Assembly (NCBI GenBank): GCA_034401795.1
Contig: CM067359.1
Coordinates: forward strand, 148,676,568 to 148,740,567
DNA from: Chaetoderma sp. LZ-2023a
Lineage: Eukaryota; Mollusca; Caudofoveata; Chaetodermatida; Chaetodermatidae
DNA: 64,000 nucleotides
Reading direction: 5' to 3'
Positions within the stretch are counted from its first letter, which is position 1. The number at the start of each line of letters is the position of its first letter. Below are positions 24,500-35,854 of the stretch, piece by piece. The notes under the pieces are model-generated. The model was not told the origin of the DNA, did not search any database, and was given only the letters and a program-made list of their open reading frames with translations. Both the position numbers and the translations under genes were made by a program.

Positions 24500-25440
24500 G
24501 AGCACATGCCGTGTCAGACAATAGATGTGTCCCATCTGCAGAGAGGAAATTGAAGATATCAATGATGTATTTGAAATTCGTCAAAACGAGCTGACGGGAT
24601 CAATGCAGCAAGTATACAAAAAGGTGATGTTGTTGTGACAGCTGGTTATAAAGTGCATGAGAACTGTCGTAAACCCAAAAGATATACGAAAACCACTTGT
24701 AAAGAAAGGTTGAACCTCCATAGCAGCTAAGAGAAGCATCAGAGCGTCTACATATGCTTTTGATGGCAAAACTGATTGTCTTTTCTGTTGGTGTAGGATC
24801 GCGATAGAAGGCACAGATTATAGATATGGCAAGACAGATTCGTTCGTAAAGACAGTTCTGGAGTATTGTGATAGTTATTCCAGATGATTGAGCTTTCACT
24901 GTGAAAGGTCGGGTAGAGTACTATGCTTGTGATCTACATGCTTCAGATTGCTTGTATCATCATTCATTTACCGGGAACTTTCGGTTCGGTGTTGACGTGC
25001 CCCTTCATTTCCAGAACATTCCTGAGTTTACGCGCCAAAAGTCTGGGCAACACAAAGACGAAGACCAAGAACAAGTGTTTCTGAGAATGTGCTCTTACCT
25101 TGAGCTACACGGTGAAGAACAACCGGCTGTTTCAGTTTTTGGGGAGAAAATTAAGGAGCTGTCTGTGGAGGATTCTCTTCCATATGGCAATCAATATCTG
25201 AAGAGCCAGTTGCAGGAACGGTATGGAAACTCTATTGATTTTGCAGAAGACGAATGCCCTAATGATATTGTGACAATGAGGGAAAAGCATCGCACATACT
25301 GAGGTCTTGCTTCAAACAAACAGACAAACCAGGAGAGTGATGAAGAAGCACACAAATGTCAATCATTGAAACTGCTGCGAGGCGGATTAAAAGTGGCATT
25401 AAAGTCTGTATGTAAACATAATTTTAATAGCCATTTATAC
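24500..25440 (+). pseudogene. Large invertebrate repetitive gene family, N-terminal part
   Basis: Frames in order: a Cys pair CPICREEIEDINDVFEIRQ (about 24,535), KVHENCRKPKRYTK (24,650), FDGKTDCLF (24,760), then a longer open stretch at 24,901-25,302 with RVEYYACDLHASDCLYHHSF, NFRFGVDVP, PYGNQYLKSQL and DIVTMREKH. This is the N-terminal region of the same protein family as 30.3-33 kb. The Cys/His pattern (C..C, H..C, C..CW) suggests zinc binding. Function unknown to me. At least four frame breaks; inactive. Confidence 0.6.
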
Positions 25441-26261
25441 TATATAGTTGAAATACAATCAAAACCAGTCGCCCTAAACGTGATTTCTGATTTCAACCTT
25501 TTCAATTCTGGCAATCGATAAGCCAACTGTATCTACGTCAATCCAGTTACAGCTAGCATAGCTCTGCATAGGAATCATTAGTAAACAAGACAGATAGCGA
25601 AAGCAGTGTCGCCGAAATTACTTTTAGTACATGCGATATATTTTAATGATTCTAGTACAGTCTTTCCTGCTGAATACGCTCTTATTTGTTTATTTTTTAT
25701 TAACCTGACTGATTCTCTCTAAATTGGTTGTCAAAGCGGTATTGAAAAATCGCGGAAATATTGCTAATTTTCATTGAAATTATGGTGAAAGGAAGATAAA
25801 TCTCGTCTTATAAGAACCGTCTGAACAAATAAATTAGCGTGATTACGTCCCATACAAGTGATATATTTTGATTTGGGAATCGATCAGCGCGTTGGTGGCA
25901 GGCTGTCCGATATTGAACAAAGATTGTTTTTGTTATTAACTGAGAACATGTCAAGTGATTCGGTGTGTATTTTGTGAAATATTGACACATGTGTGTTAAT
26001 AATAATAACAATGACAATAGTATAGCTATTGATGAGATTGGGATAGGTAATTTTAGAAAGTAGATAGAGCAGAATTAGAGTTACAAAAGAGAGTCTAGTC
26101 TAAAAAGCAGATGTAGGAGGTTGGATTTTGGTTTTCGCCCATGCTCGTTCGTACGAGGTTTTCCTTAAATAACGTGCATAGTAGGCCAATGCTACAGGAT
26201 TAAACCCTCCTGGGTCAGCTTAACACTCCAAAGGCCACCCCTGTCATGATGGCTAATGCAG
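25441..26261. other. No gene seen
   Basis: Interior of the composite element. I could not match this part to the gene family, and it may be a further insertion. A short minus-strand frame at 25,808-26,017 is not supported. Confidence 0.4.
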
Positions 26262-26372
26262 TGGTATTGACATAATGTTCATGTGCAAGCCAAGAGATGA
26301 CCACCCCCTATAATCCATCGCCGGAATAACAGTGGAAAATCCTCAAAGATAGTCATCTCCCGGCCTACAAAT
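26262..26372. repeat. Foldback-2 copy, left part, split by the inner transposon
   Basis: TTCATGTGCAAGCCAAGAGA arm, CCGGAATAACAGTGGAAAAT, then CATCTCCCGGCCTACAAAT. The rest of the element (AAATGTACACTGTCTAAGA, matching family AAATGGACATTCCTTAAGA) resumes at 30,049, directly after the inner transposon. The interruption proves the order of insertion. Confidence 0.85.
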
Positions 26373-26407
26373 CGTCCCATGGCTAACATAATGTCGCAAG
26401 TGACATT
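26373..26407 (+). repeat. Left terminal inverted repeat of inner transposon
   Basis: Pairs with 30,014-30,048 at 33 of 35 positions. Contains the near-palindrome GTCGCAAGTGAC that also recurs in the subterminal region. Confidence 0.93.
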
Positions 26408-26653
26408 TCTGGCAAAGTCAGGTTTTTGCACCAAAAAGTACTACAGGGTTCCCTCTTTCATGTGTCAAAAAAGCTAGCAAGTAACATGATAATTTTACTT
26501 TGGAAACAGTCGGTATCTCATGGTCGTAAGTGAAAATATGCTTAGATAATTACTAAAATAAGGTCATAAGTGCACACTTTTGAGAAACACAAGGTCACAA
26601 GTGACATCTGGCCATGTGCAAACAGCACTTCCTGTATACTCTGAAGCGAAAGC

Positions 26654-29456
26654 ATGGCTTCAAGAAGAAGAACACGACTCACTTTTAGCCAGGTTATGGC
26701 AGCAATCAATGAGTCCGACTCAGATTCTGAAGAAATTATGTCATCTGAAGATGAATACAAGCCATCAGAATCAGAAAGCAGCACGGATGATGGTATGTAT
26801 TACAGGCATTGTCACTGCACAAATCAAAGCCTATCCTTTGTTCCATAAGTTCAACAGTTTTTGCTTGTAACATTTCTCAAGGGAAGTAGCTCTTTTTTAA
26901 AAAATATTCAATTCTAATATTTCATTAATTGCTAGCATTTTGATAAACGGATGGAAATGCAAATGCTATGTTCGATAAAGAATTCATAAAATGAGCCAAG
27001 TCTTCAGAAAGTTTCCCAAGCGTGGGGCAAGGTTTTTTAACTGCTTATATATTTTAATTTACATTTTACGATTGACTAAAGCCACTCTGAAGCAGAAGTA
27101 TCCTGGTACGCCTATCAGCAAAGGACGTATTACATCCAGGTGTAATAAAGCAGCACATGTGTCACAAAATAAAATGACTGTAATTATCGAGCCTGTTGCT
27201 GAAACACAAAGCAATGTTGCCACCATCAACATAGCTGACTATATGTCCGAACCTGTTGCTGAACTACCGGTATCCAATAGTATCATGGTCGATGCTGCTT
27301 CACATAGGGTGGCTGACCCATCATCTACGCCATCTGATTCTAATGGTGCCACTCTCGATACCGCCGATCCTTGGATGCCACAGCTTGTTGCCGAACCACC
27401 CTATTATGCCACCGTCGATATTGAAATGGCAGAAATTATTGCTGAACATCCCAATTGTGCTATAATTGTCGATACTGCCTGCCAGTCCTGGGATCTCAGA
27501 ACTTGTTTCTGAGCGGCCCAATTGTGCCAGCATCGATACTGCCTATCCTGGCGGGCCTGAACCTGCTGCGGGTCAATTCAATCATGCGATTGTCGATACT
27601 GCTGAACCTGCAACCCCAGATGGAAATGGAATTCAACTTATGCAGCGTGACGCCAACATGCATGCCAGTGTACAAGATAGCCAACATCTACCCTTGCGTG
27701 GACGGAAACGGGCTCGAAATGAAGATCAGTGGAAACAAAATATTAGAAAGAGAGCACGAAACCTTGGTGAGGAGTACGAGACGCAGAGGAACAAGAAGGT
27801 GGAACGAAGACAAATTGTCTACCATCGATGTGGCCGATGTATTAATCGCTGTAACGAACGACTACCAGATGAAACAAGGGATACATTGTTTTGGAATTAT
27901 TGGCAGGTGGGAGACATTCAACGCCAGCGGGACTATATTTCTCACCATGTCCTGTGCAAAGCGATTTCGCACAAGAAAAAGGTGGACAGCAAAAGGAAGC
28001 AAACACTTCATTATTTTTTTACGGTTGATGGAGAAAATTTTAAGGTTTGTAAGGCTGTATTTCTTAAGACTCTAGCCATCGGGGAGAAAACGGTCACATA
28101 TACTCTGCAACATCGATCAAGTACAGGGCAAGCGAAGAGTGATAAGCGCGGAAAACAACCCCCAGGTGTCCAATTACCGGAAAGCCTGCGTGATAGTGTG
28201 CAATAACATGTAAATTCATTTCCAGCCATGGAGTCGCATTATGCCAGGAGTAAATACAAAGACAAGAAGTTTTTTAGAAAAGAACCTAAGCATAAAACAA
28301 AATTAATGTACGTTTTATACTGTGAACAGCATGCTGATAACCGTGAGATGCTTGTGAAAGAAAATTACTATCGGAAGGTGCTCCACACAGATTTCCCAGA
28401 TCTTGGGTTCCATAAGCCGAAAAAGGATGCGTGCAACTTTTGCTTTAGTTTTGGCAATATGAACGATGATGAAAAGACTGCTAAACAAGCAGGGTTTGAT
28501 GAACACCACAAACGAAAATTGCGTGTGCGTGAACTTAAGCTCGAGCATAAAATTTTGGCTCAGCAAGACCCAGCTACATTGTAGCTACATTTGATTTAGA
28601 GAAGGTTTTACTTTGTCCTCAATTTACTGTGTCCTCGCTCTTTTATCGCCGCAAGCTGGCAACTTATAACCTCACGATGTATAATCTGGGTAATCATGAT
28701 GTTACTTGCTATATGTGGCATGAAGGCCAAGCTAGTAGGGGTAGCTATGAAATTGCAACCTGCATATTCCGATTCTTTAGTTCGGTGTCTGATAGTGGTA
28801 AGCGTGTCATTCTATACTCAGATACATGCGCTGGGCAAAATAGAAATCAAAATTTCTCTGCAATGTGTCTCGATGCCATCCGGAGAACCAGCATTCAGTG
28901 CATAGAACACATTTTTATGGAATCAGGCCATAGTCAGCTCTAAAAAGGAAAGATGTTTTCTGCCTAAGTGACTTTTTCCAGATTGTAAACTATGGCTCGC
29001 CGCAACAATCCATTCAAACTGGAAATCTCATCAACAGATGACATTAAGAGCAACAAAGAACTTGCAAAAGATACAGTTAAAAACCGAACCCATGATTCTA
29101 ATGGCTCAAAAGTTGAGTGGCTAAAGATTAAATGGATGCGCTATGAGAAAACTAATCCATACACTGTACTTTTCAAGTATGACTATGATGAAGAGTTCAA
29201 GCAAATACGTGTGAACCTAGGAACAAGAGGTCGACCAACATCATTAGGGCTAAGTGACATCCCTCTACTCTATTTGGAATCCCCATCGTTGGCAAAGGCA
29301 AAGTGTGATGATTTGCAATTTCTTTGTCACTCAATGGCTATACCACAAAGCTATCACGATTTCTACAAATATCTTAGGTACCACGGGTTAGTTGCAGACC
29401 ACCTATCAGAACCAGATTCAACTGAAGCTGACATTGAGATCGAAGGTTATGAGTAG
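26654..29456 (+). pseudogene. Transposase-like gene of the inner transposon, decayed
   Basis: Starts with an acidic Ser/Asp-rich N-terminus (MASRRRTRLTFSQVMAAINE then SDSDSEE, 26,654) ending at a possible donor GATGATG|GTATGT. The main body begins after 27,460: a basic stretch IRKRARNLGEEYETQRNKKV, then HRCGRCINRCNERL (Cys4-like), RDTLFWNYWQVGDIQRQRDY, FKVCKAVFLKTLAIGEKTV and DKRGKQPPG. After one in-frame TAA (28,204) it continues MESHYARSKYKDKKFF, GFHKPKKDACNFCFSFGN. After a frameshift near 28,590-28,630 it shows CYMWHEGQASRGSYEIATCI, VILYSDTCAGQNRNQNFSAM and HIFMESGHSQ. The last part (28,992-29,456) ends with an acidic tail. The SDTCAGQNRN motif and the spacing of acidic residues suit an RNase H-fold transposase, but that is inference. 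I know this protein as a widespread unnamed family in insects and marine invertebrates. At least two stops and one frameshift: inactive. Confidence 0.7.
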
Positions 29457-30013
29457 TCATGGTTTTATAGTATTACCTCGTAAGAAATACAGTGTCAGTA
29501 ATGCAAAAGAAGGTACATGATGATTTGGTCTTTCTATTGCATTATTCAAGCTGAAATTTCGAGCAACGTAGCATGCCCACTATGATGTTGTTGTTCTTAC
29601 GGTTTCATATCTCCATTGAATTTTGAGTGTTTTAGCATATTATGTAATTTGAATAGTTGTTTCTAATTGCCCTGTTTTTTTCTCGATAATTGTAATGTTT
29701 TTTCACAATCATGTAATATCTGACATGGATTTCAAACCATATTCATGCGAGAATAAACCGTATTTACTTCAATCAGCATAGGTCGTAAATGACTAAATCT
29801 ATTAATACTGGCAAAAACTTTGACAGTGACAAGGTCGCAAGTGACATTTTGGCAATTTGTGTCAATATCGCCCCACAATATCAAATTTTGAAACTATTAC
29901 TTTACACCCTTTAGACTTAATATAATAAAACCAACTTTGTGGGTGAATTCGTTAAACGGCTGATTTTTCACAGGTCATCAAAGTTTCAAGATGAAATTAC
30001 GCAAAAGTAATAA

Positions 30014-30048
30014 AATGTCACTTGCAACCTTATGTTAGCCATGGGACG
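30014..30048 (-). repeat. Right terminal inverted repeat of inner transposon
   Basis: AATGTCACTTGCAACCTTAT then GTTAGCCATGGGACG, the inverse of the left TIR, followed by the AAAT duplication. Confidence 0.93.
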
Positions 30049-30175
30049 AAATGTACACTGTCTAAGAATAAAATATTTCGATTTTCTTGACAATCACCCC
30101 CTTAACCGTCAAGCCGGCCACACGCCCTCTTCACACAGTTATTTTTTTTTTATAAATTCCAGTTGTTAAAGGTGC

Positions 30176-30265
30176 ATATTCACATCAAATGCGCAACCAT
30201 AAAACCGTCAAACTCGTATACCCCTAGGGGTCTAATCCACTTACCTAAATATAACGAAAGGTTGC
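30176..30265. repeat. Foldback family 4, one end
   Basis: TTAAAGGTGCATATTCACATC matches the terminus of the complete element at 39,008-39,332, then GTATACCCCTAGGGG. Only one end is present. Confidence 0.55.
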
Positions 30266-32985
30266 GGGCATAGGTCAAGCTATCATTCAAGCAGGTCGGC
30301 CGCGTACAGTCCTTGCACCATTACAAGTTGGTCTTGCTGTGCAGACACATCCTTTGTATCGTTCTGAATTCATCATAGACACACTTCTTGAGATGGGACT
30401 TTATTCCTGATATGGGGAAGTCCTCTGATTTAAGAAGAATGCCGCTGATTGTGTTTCTCCAAACATGTTAGGTGGCGACATTGATTTGTTAGACAAGGGA
30501 CTGCTTTTTGCTGGGTGCAATGTGGATCATACTATTCTTACAATAGATGTTAAAGGGACTATTCATGGGATGGGGATTATAGCGGCATTAACACCAGGAC
30601 GTTGGAAAAACCATATGAGTAATAGGCGAAATATTTCAGAACTGAACATTACAGAAAGGATAAAGATCCCTATCATAGAGCATCGTTTTGCCAATCATGC
30701 CAATCATGCACGCCACAACATAGTCCTCAAAGAACTTCTGGTATTTGTTGCGTATGACAGGAGGGTTGATATCTTTTGAGAAGTCTCCCTCAACTTCAAA
30801 CATGTCATATCTAATTGGACGGGGATAATGCATGTTCTACATCAGGGGAATAAACACCTAGGTGTATCTTCTGTCACGGTCTTGCCTTTGATCGATATGT
30901 ACTCTGGGGTCAAGGGCTGTATTTTGTCGACATTGGAGTTGACTTGCAATCTTGACCAGCCTCTGTATTAGAAAGCAACTGAGATTATCGATTATTTGAA
31001 ATCCGCACATTATTATCTCCAAGAAATAATTGATCTAGAGGTCAAACACCCATACGTGTTCAGAAAATTGTTGAGGGTTATTATGTCATCCGCCGTAGCA
31101 ATAAGTTATGGGCAGGCCTATGCTCTGAACTTGTTTTGAGCAGACTGATGAAGTCATTGAAAAGTATTGGAGGCTTGTCTCATGTTAGTGGGATGACTGT
31201 GGAACAACGGATTATGTGACCAATCTCAGCACCAGTGACATCTGAGTACAACAATGCTATGCAAGAATTCACAGACCTCACTTACACAACAAATGAACAA
31301 CACAAAGAATGCACAGAAGCACTGATCGAGAGAGATGACACGAACCTTAAAATATGTTTAAGACTTGTTGTTTGCACACCATTCCCACCAGATCTCACAT
31401 TGAGAAATGTTGTCAATGGTGGTGTGGAAAATGTGGATGTGAATGTTCATGACTTTGAGTCAGTTGGGAACAAGATCGTTGAAAAAATGATTGGGCAGTC
31501 TGCATTCACCTACACTTTCAAGAGGAAAGACAAAGCTGAAACCCTTCGAGATATGTCTGTCATCAATATTTCTCCCGATCGTACCATTGACCATGCACTT
31601 CAGTTCCGCGCTCTCTTGTAGTATCAAGGTCGGGATATCTTTGTTTGGAAGAAGTTATGGGCTATGGACTTAGTCCCTTCCCTCAGGCACTCTTTGAGAC
31701 CAGGAATGTTTTATGGAAGGCTGGCAAGCCTCAACTTGTACAGGCTATTGTAGATTATGTCACGAATACTTCAAGTAATACAAAACAAGTACCACCAGAA
31801 CAAATCAATACGTTCTTGATGGAATCTCTTTGCTTTACCGTTTACCATAGAAGAGAAGATTATTGCTATGGTACAATAAGTAAATTCTCTAACATCGCCA
31901 TATACCATTATGGAATGGCAACTGTGGTTTTTGATGGCTATATTGGAGGTCCATCTATCATTGACAACACACACCAAACGCGTGGACACAATATCCATCT
32001 GGTAGTGAGCTTCGCTGCAGACACCGGGTTTCCTGGTAAGAAGGAGGATGTTTGTCTAGAGACAGAAAAAAGGAATGAATGCTCAATCTCATCAGTGCGG
32101 AACTTAGGAATAGGGGCTGCCGTGTCACCAATGCACCAAGGGAGCCGGGTGTTGACATTGTAAGCGCGGCAGTTGATTGGTCGCACGTGTGCTCTACAAC
32201 CTGGATTGGGGATGATACATATCTTCTTATCCTTCTCCTTTACTATGTAGAAACAGGAAGCAAGGACCTTTCGTTCGTTTCAGACAAAGAGCTAAATCGA
32301 AACAACGTGTATGAGATCAACCATTTGAAACGCAGTCTTGTTAACAATCTGTGTGATCAGTTACTATTCAATCATGTATTTACAGAGTTGTGGTACCACT
32401 TCCAGGATTTTTGACTTCGGAAAAATATATGTTTTTCAGAAACTCTTGGATGGTGATTCAACCATGCAGCCATGCGCTGATGAATTCATTCTTCCAACTC
32501 AAACAGATGATACGATTACGGACCTTGGCAGTCAAGTGATGGTTATCATGTTTGGTGGAAAGTGCAATGACTCACTTCCACTATTGCGCTATAGTATCTT
32601 CACTAGGAAAGGCGTTTCAGCTAAATCATGTGTAACACCTGAACGCCTACCTCCTAACTGCTTCTGTCACTAGATTCACTGCCTAGGAGTTTATTACCAT
32701 ATCATGGTGTAGATTGGTAGAGAAAAAGACATGGCTGTCTTGAATTGGGGTTGGACGCAGGAGGAAGGTCAGTTGGTGTCAGTTATGTAAAACGTGAATG
32801 CAGCCGCTGACAAAATTCTACGGATGAGCCACTGCAGCTGCTCAACAGGTTGCAAAACGCCACGTTGTAGCTTTAGAGGATATGGACTATCATGTACTGC
32901 TGCCTGTGGAACATGTCAAACTGAATCTTGTGACAACCCGAACAGCAACCAGGCTATTGAAGAAGAGTTTGACAGTGATGATTGA
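30265..32985 (+). pseudogene. Large invertebrate repetitive gene family, middle and C-terminal part
   Basis: Order of conserved blocks: GIGQAIIQAGRPRTVLAPLQ and HPLYRSEFIIDTLLEMG (30,270-30,400), DLLDKGLLFAGCNVDHTILT and GMGIIAALTPGRW (30,480-30,610), a central region 31,235-31,620, LCFTVYHRREDY and VFDGYIGGPSI (31,830-31,960), DDTYLLILLLYYVETGSKDL (32,210), VMVIMFGGKC and VTPERLPPN (32,540-32,660), and a Cys-rich end CSCSTGCKTPRCSFRGYGLS then CTAACGTCQTESC (32,840-32,930). The DDTYLL block resembles acidic motifs of PIN/FEN-like nucleases, but I would not assign a function on it. The Cys-rich tail probably binds zinc. Several frame changes; inactive. Together with 24.5-25.4 kb it reads as one gene split by younger insertions. 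Confidence 0.65.
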
Positions 32986-33094
32986 AGTGAAGATTGAATT
33001 GGAGTGAGGAGAATTGGTCATAATGAATTCACTAGCCGCCAGCCACCCCCCCCCCACCATACCCCCAACAAAACAAGCAGGTAGACAACAACGT

Positions 33095-33670
33095 CGCCTG
33101 CCTAGAATTGACGCCATCTTGAATTTCACGATTGCGTATTAACCCCATAGCATTCTAAGTAATCTTACTTGATTGCTATATGACAAGAATCTATTTGGAG
33201 GCATTAAAATCACCAGTCTAGTAGTCTGCTATGAACAGTTAATAAATGCTGGACATTTTTATGGTTTGGTGGCCATCTTTAACGCCATGTTGAATTTCCT
33301 AAAAATCGTGTAACCCCATGGGTCTTTGCCTGGTAGTAATACCTGGTCATACTATGTTGCTAGGATCCAACACATGGAGTAGATACCAAAATCACTAGAA
33401 TAGTATGAATAGCTAACGACTTATAGCCATTTTAGTATTTCCGCGGCCATCTTGGACGCCATGCTCGATTTCTCATATATTTAATAGCCCCATCGGATTC
33501 TACCTGGTCTTAATGCGTTGCTAGGTACCATGAACTTAGTGGTAGACACCAAAATCTCCAGTCTAGTATGAATAGTTAACGACTTATGGACATTTTAGGG
33601 TTTGGGCGGCCACCTTTGATGCCATCTTGAAAGTAATTACTTTCCCATGGTCAGATTGTGGTAGACTTTT
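33095..33670 (-). repeat. Right inverted terminal array of composite element
   Basis: About three and a half units of ~165-173 bp, inverted relative to the left array. Landmarks (GGCCATCTTGGACGCCAT and variants) lie near 33,110, 33,268, 33,441 and 33,607, with CACCAGTCTAGTA or a variant between them. The outermost end reads AATCTG...GTAGACTTT, the inverse of the left end. Confidence 0.8.
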
Positions 33671-34059
33671 GGAGCAATGTCTGGGGGTTAAGGTGGTTAT
33701 TTTTCATAGATTGACCCACTACAAACAAAACTGTAACAACGGTGCTAATCTGAAAAATAAAGAAAATATCAAATTAAATGTGTTTAAGAACGGAAGTTAG
33801 TGTCCAGTAAGTAACGCCGATGTTGATATTGTGCCCCACTATAATGTTGACTTCAGGGATATTAATAGTAAAAAATATTCAATAATTTTGAGATTGGCCT
33901 TCTTTAATTAAAACATACTTTATCGTTCATAATCACAATGGGAACCCAGTCAGAAGTTGTCAGCATCATAGTTACGACTCTCTCCCTACGTCGTAATCGA
34001 CTACATCACAATTTATGGTGATGTCACAATCAAACTGCACGCTGAATGAATGTTTAGCT
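33671..34059. other. No gene seen
   Basis: Sequence outside the composite element. No features recognised before the next foldback-1 copy. Confidence 0.4.
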
Positions 34060-34340
34060 CCGTCACGAACATTGAATGTCCGCCAAGTGTATCAATTATA
34101 TAATATGTCATCTTTGATGGATTTACTATTTTATAATCATTCCATGGATTAAGTTGAAACTAATTTGACTGGGCTTCTGAGGTAACGGCGTCCAGTCAAA
34201 TTAGTTTCAACCTTTTACACAGAATGATTATAAAATAGTAAATCTATCAAAGAACAACAGCACCCTGTCAAATTAGTTTCTAAATATTGTACAGCTTACC
34301 TGTATAGTTAGCTTGAAAATGGGAACGTGAGAATTCAAGG
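34060..34340. repeat. Foldback repeat family 1, long hairpin
   Basis: Outer arms CTTTGATGGATTTACTATTT...AATCATTC and GAATGATTATAAAATAGTAA...CTATCAAAG are inverse copies. Inside lie GTTGAAACTAATTTGACTGG and its inverse CCAGTCAAATTAGTTTCAAC around a short loop (GGGCTTCTGAGGTAACGGCG). One of the longest hairpins in the window. Confidence 0.85.
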
Positions 34341-34369
34341 TTCAAAGTATATAAATCGATCCCAACATG

Positions 34370-35110
34370 CGTAAAACGTGGGCGGAACTTAGGTAGAAAT
34401 GGGCGGGGAATAGCTAGAAATGGGCGGAACTTAGTTAGAAATGGGCGGGGAATAGCTAGAAATGGGCGGGGAATAGCTAGAAATGGGAGGGGAATAGCTA
34501 GAAATGGGAGGGGAATAGCTAGAAATGGGCGGGGAATAGCTAGAAATGGGAGGGGAATAGCTAGAAATGGGAGGGGAATAGCTAGAAATGGGAGGGGAAT
34601 AGCTAGAAATGGGAGGGGAATAGCTAGAAATGGGAGGGGAATAGCTAGAAATGGGCGGGGAATAGCTAGAAATGGGAGGGGAATAGCTAGAAATGGGAGG
34701 GGAATAGCTAGAAATGGGAGGGGAATAGCTAGAAATGGGCGGGGAATAGCTAGAAATGGGAGGGGAATAGCTAGAAATGGGCGGGGAATAGCTAGAAATG
34801 GGAGGGGAATAGCTAGAAATGGGCGGGGAATAGCTAGAAATGGGAGGGGAATAGCTAGAAATGGGAGGGGAATAGCTAGAAATGGGAGGGGAATAGCTAG
34901 AAATGGGCGGGGAATAGCTAGAAATGGGAGGGGAATAGCTAGAAATGGGCGGGGAATAGCTAGAAATGGGAGGGGAATAGCTAGAAATGGGCGGGGAATA
35001 GCTAGAAATGGGCGGGGAATAGCTAGAAATGGGAGGGGAATATCTAGAAATGGGAGGGGAATAGCTAGAAATGGGAGGGGAATATCTAGAAACGGGCTAG
35101 GTAATTAGAA
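34370..35110. repeat. 22-bp minisatellite expanded from a foldback-1 motif
   Basis: About 32 tandem units of GGGAATAGCTAGAAATGGG plus AGG or CGG. Two unit types (AGG/CGG) are interspersed. The unit equals the motif GGGCGGGGCATAGCTAGAAA found singly in foldback-1 copies (for example 13,640), with GCATAG changed to GAATAG. No coding meaning. Confidence 0.95.
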
Positions 35111-35854
35111 ATTGGCGGGTCTTAGATAGCAATGGGCCGGAATAGGTATAACTTGATTCCTCGGTTGTATACAATCATAATGGAAGCAATTGTAATCACA
35201 TTACATCATAGTTTAGTATTTATCTAACGTGTAATCATATGCATTGTCTCATTGCTCGTCATAGCAACAATACTGTAAATGCATTGCCCTCATATGCTAT
35301 GTGTATAGACTCTGAGAAAGAAATAAAGAGAAAAAGAAAAAAGAAAAAAAGGTGATTACAAGTTTTGAATTGAAAACGATTGTATCTAAACCATTGTATT
35401 GGCTGTGTCTCTATATTCATGTTATATTTTATAGAACATACGCCCCGCCCCCTAAAACCGTAAAATTTAATTCTTAAGTTCTTATATATCGTTTTCCTAT
35501 ATGCGTATGATTAGGTGTTTACTTGTTCACGCCAACCTCCATTCATGTAATGCTATTGTAGGTGTGTCAACTCTTTGTATTGCGTATTAGCTAACCCCTT
35601 TTGTGGCAACAGTCGCGCCTCAAAGTGCTACACACACTGCTTATATCAACTAAGCATTTTAATGGTCAACACTTTTCAAGAAATTTTAAAATTAGAAGAC
35701 TAGACTATTTTTTTGGTAAATTTACCTCTGAACTTTTTGACCGGCTTAACCATCAACGGGGTAATGGTAAAGAAAATTCCAGCTTTGGCGTACCCAGTAT
35801 CCATTTGCAGGTCAAGAAAAGAGTATTTTTCAAGAATTACCACTGGAATGACTT
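35111..35854. other. No gene seen; foldback-2 fragment at the end
   Basis: A/T-rich. At 35,795-35,854 lies a foldback-2 arm (ATCCATTTGCAGGTCAAGAA, CCACTGGAATGACTTG) cut off where the LINE copy begins. Confidence 0.5.

Larger units (their letters stand above)
26373..30048 (+). mobile_element. Inner DNA transposon with 35-bp TIRs and AAAT target duplication
   Basis: TIRs: left 26,373-26,407 begins CGTCCCATGGCTAACATAA and ends CGCAAGTGACATT; right 30,014-30,048 is its inverse with two mismatches in 35. Flanking bases are AAAT on both sides (26,369-26,372 and 30,049-30,052). The element interrupts a foldback-2 copy at that very point, so the boundaries are secure. Subterminal copies of GGTC.CAAGTGACAT (near 26,563, 26,592, 29,785 and 29,830) are nearly palindromic and could be transposase binding sites. 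It encodes one large decayed gene, described separately. Superfamily not assigned: a 4-bp duplication alone does not decide it. Confidence 0.9.
23850..33670 (+). mobile_element. Composite DNA element with long inverted terminal arrays
   Basis: Bounded by inverted copies of one sequence. The left end reads AAAGTCTAGCACGATCTGAC...; the reverse complement of the right end reads AAAGTCTACCACAATCTGAC.... From there inwards both ends run through a ~165-bp repeat carrying TCCAAGATGGCCGCC and CTAGACTGG.GATT.TGGTGT. The interior holds, on the plus strand, the N-terminal part (24.5-25.4 kb) and C-terminal part (30.3-33.0 kb) of a large gene family member, separated by a foldback-2 copy and a second, younger transposon. 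I read this as a decayed DNA transposon whose cargo or own gene is that family. Target duplication not determined because the exact end is unclear. An alternative is a segment flanked by two inverted satellite blocks by chance. Confidence 0.6.

Noticed and set aside
34370..35110. Possible CRISPR or centromeric satellite
   Set aside because: 22-bp units without spacers and short total length; clearly derived from a local repeat.
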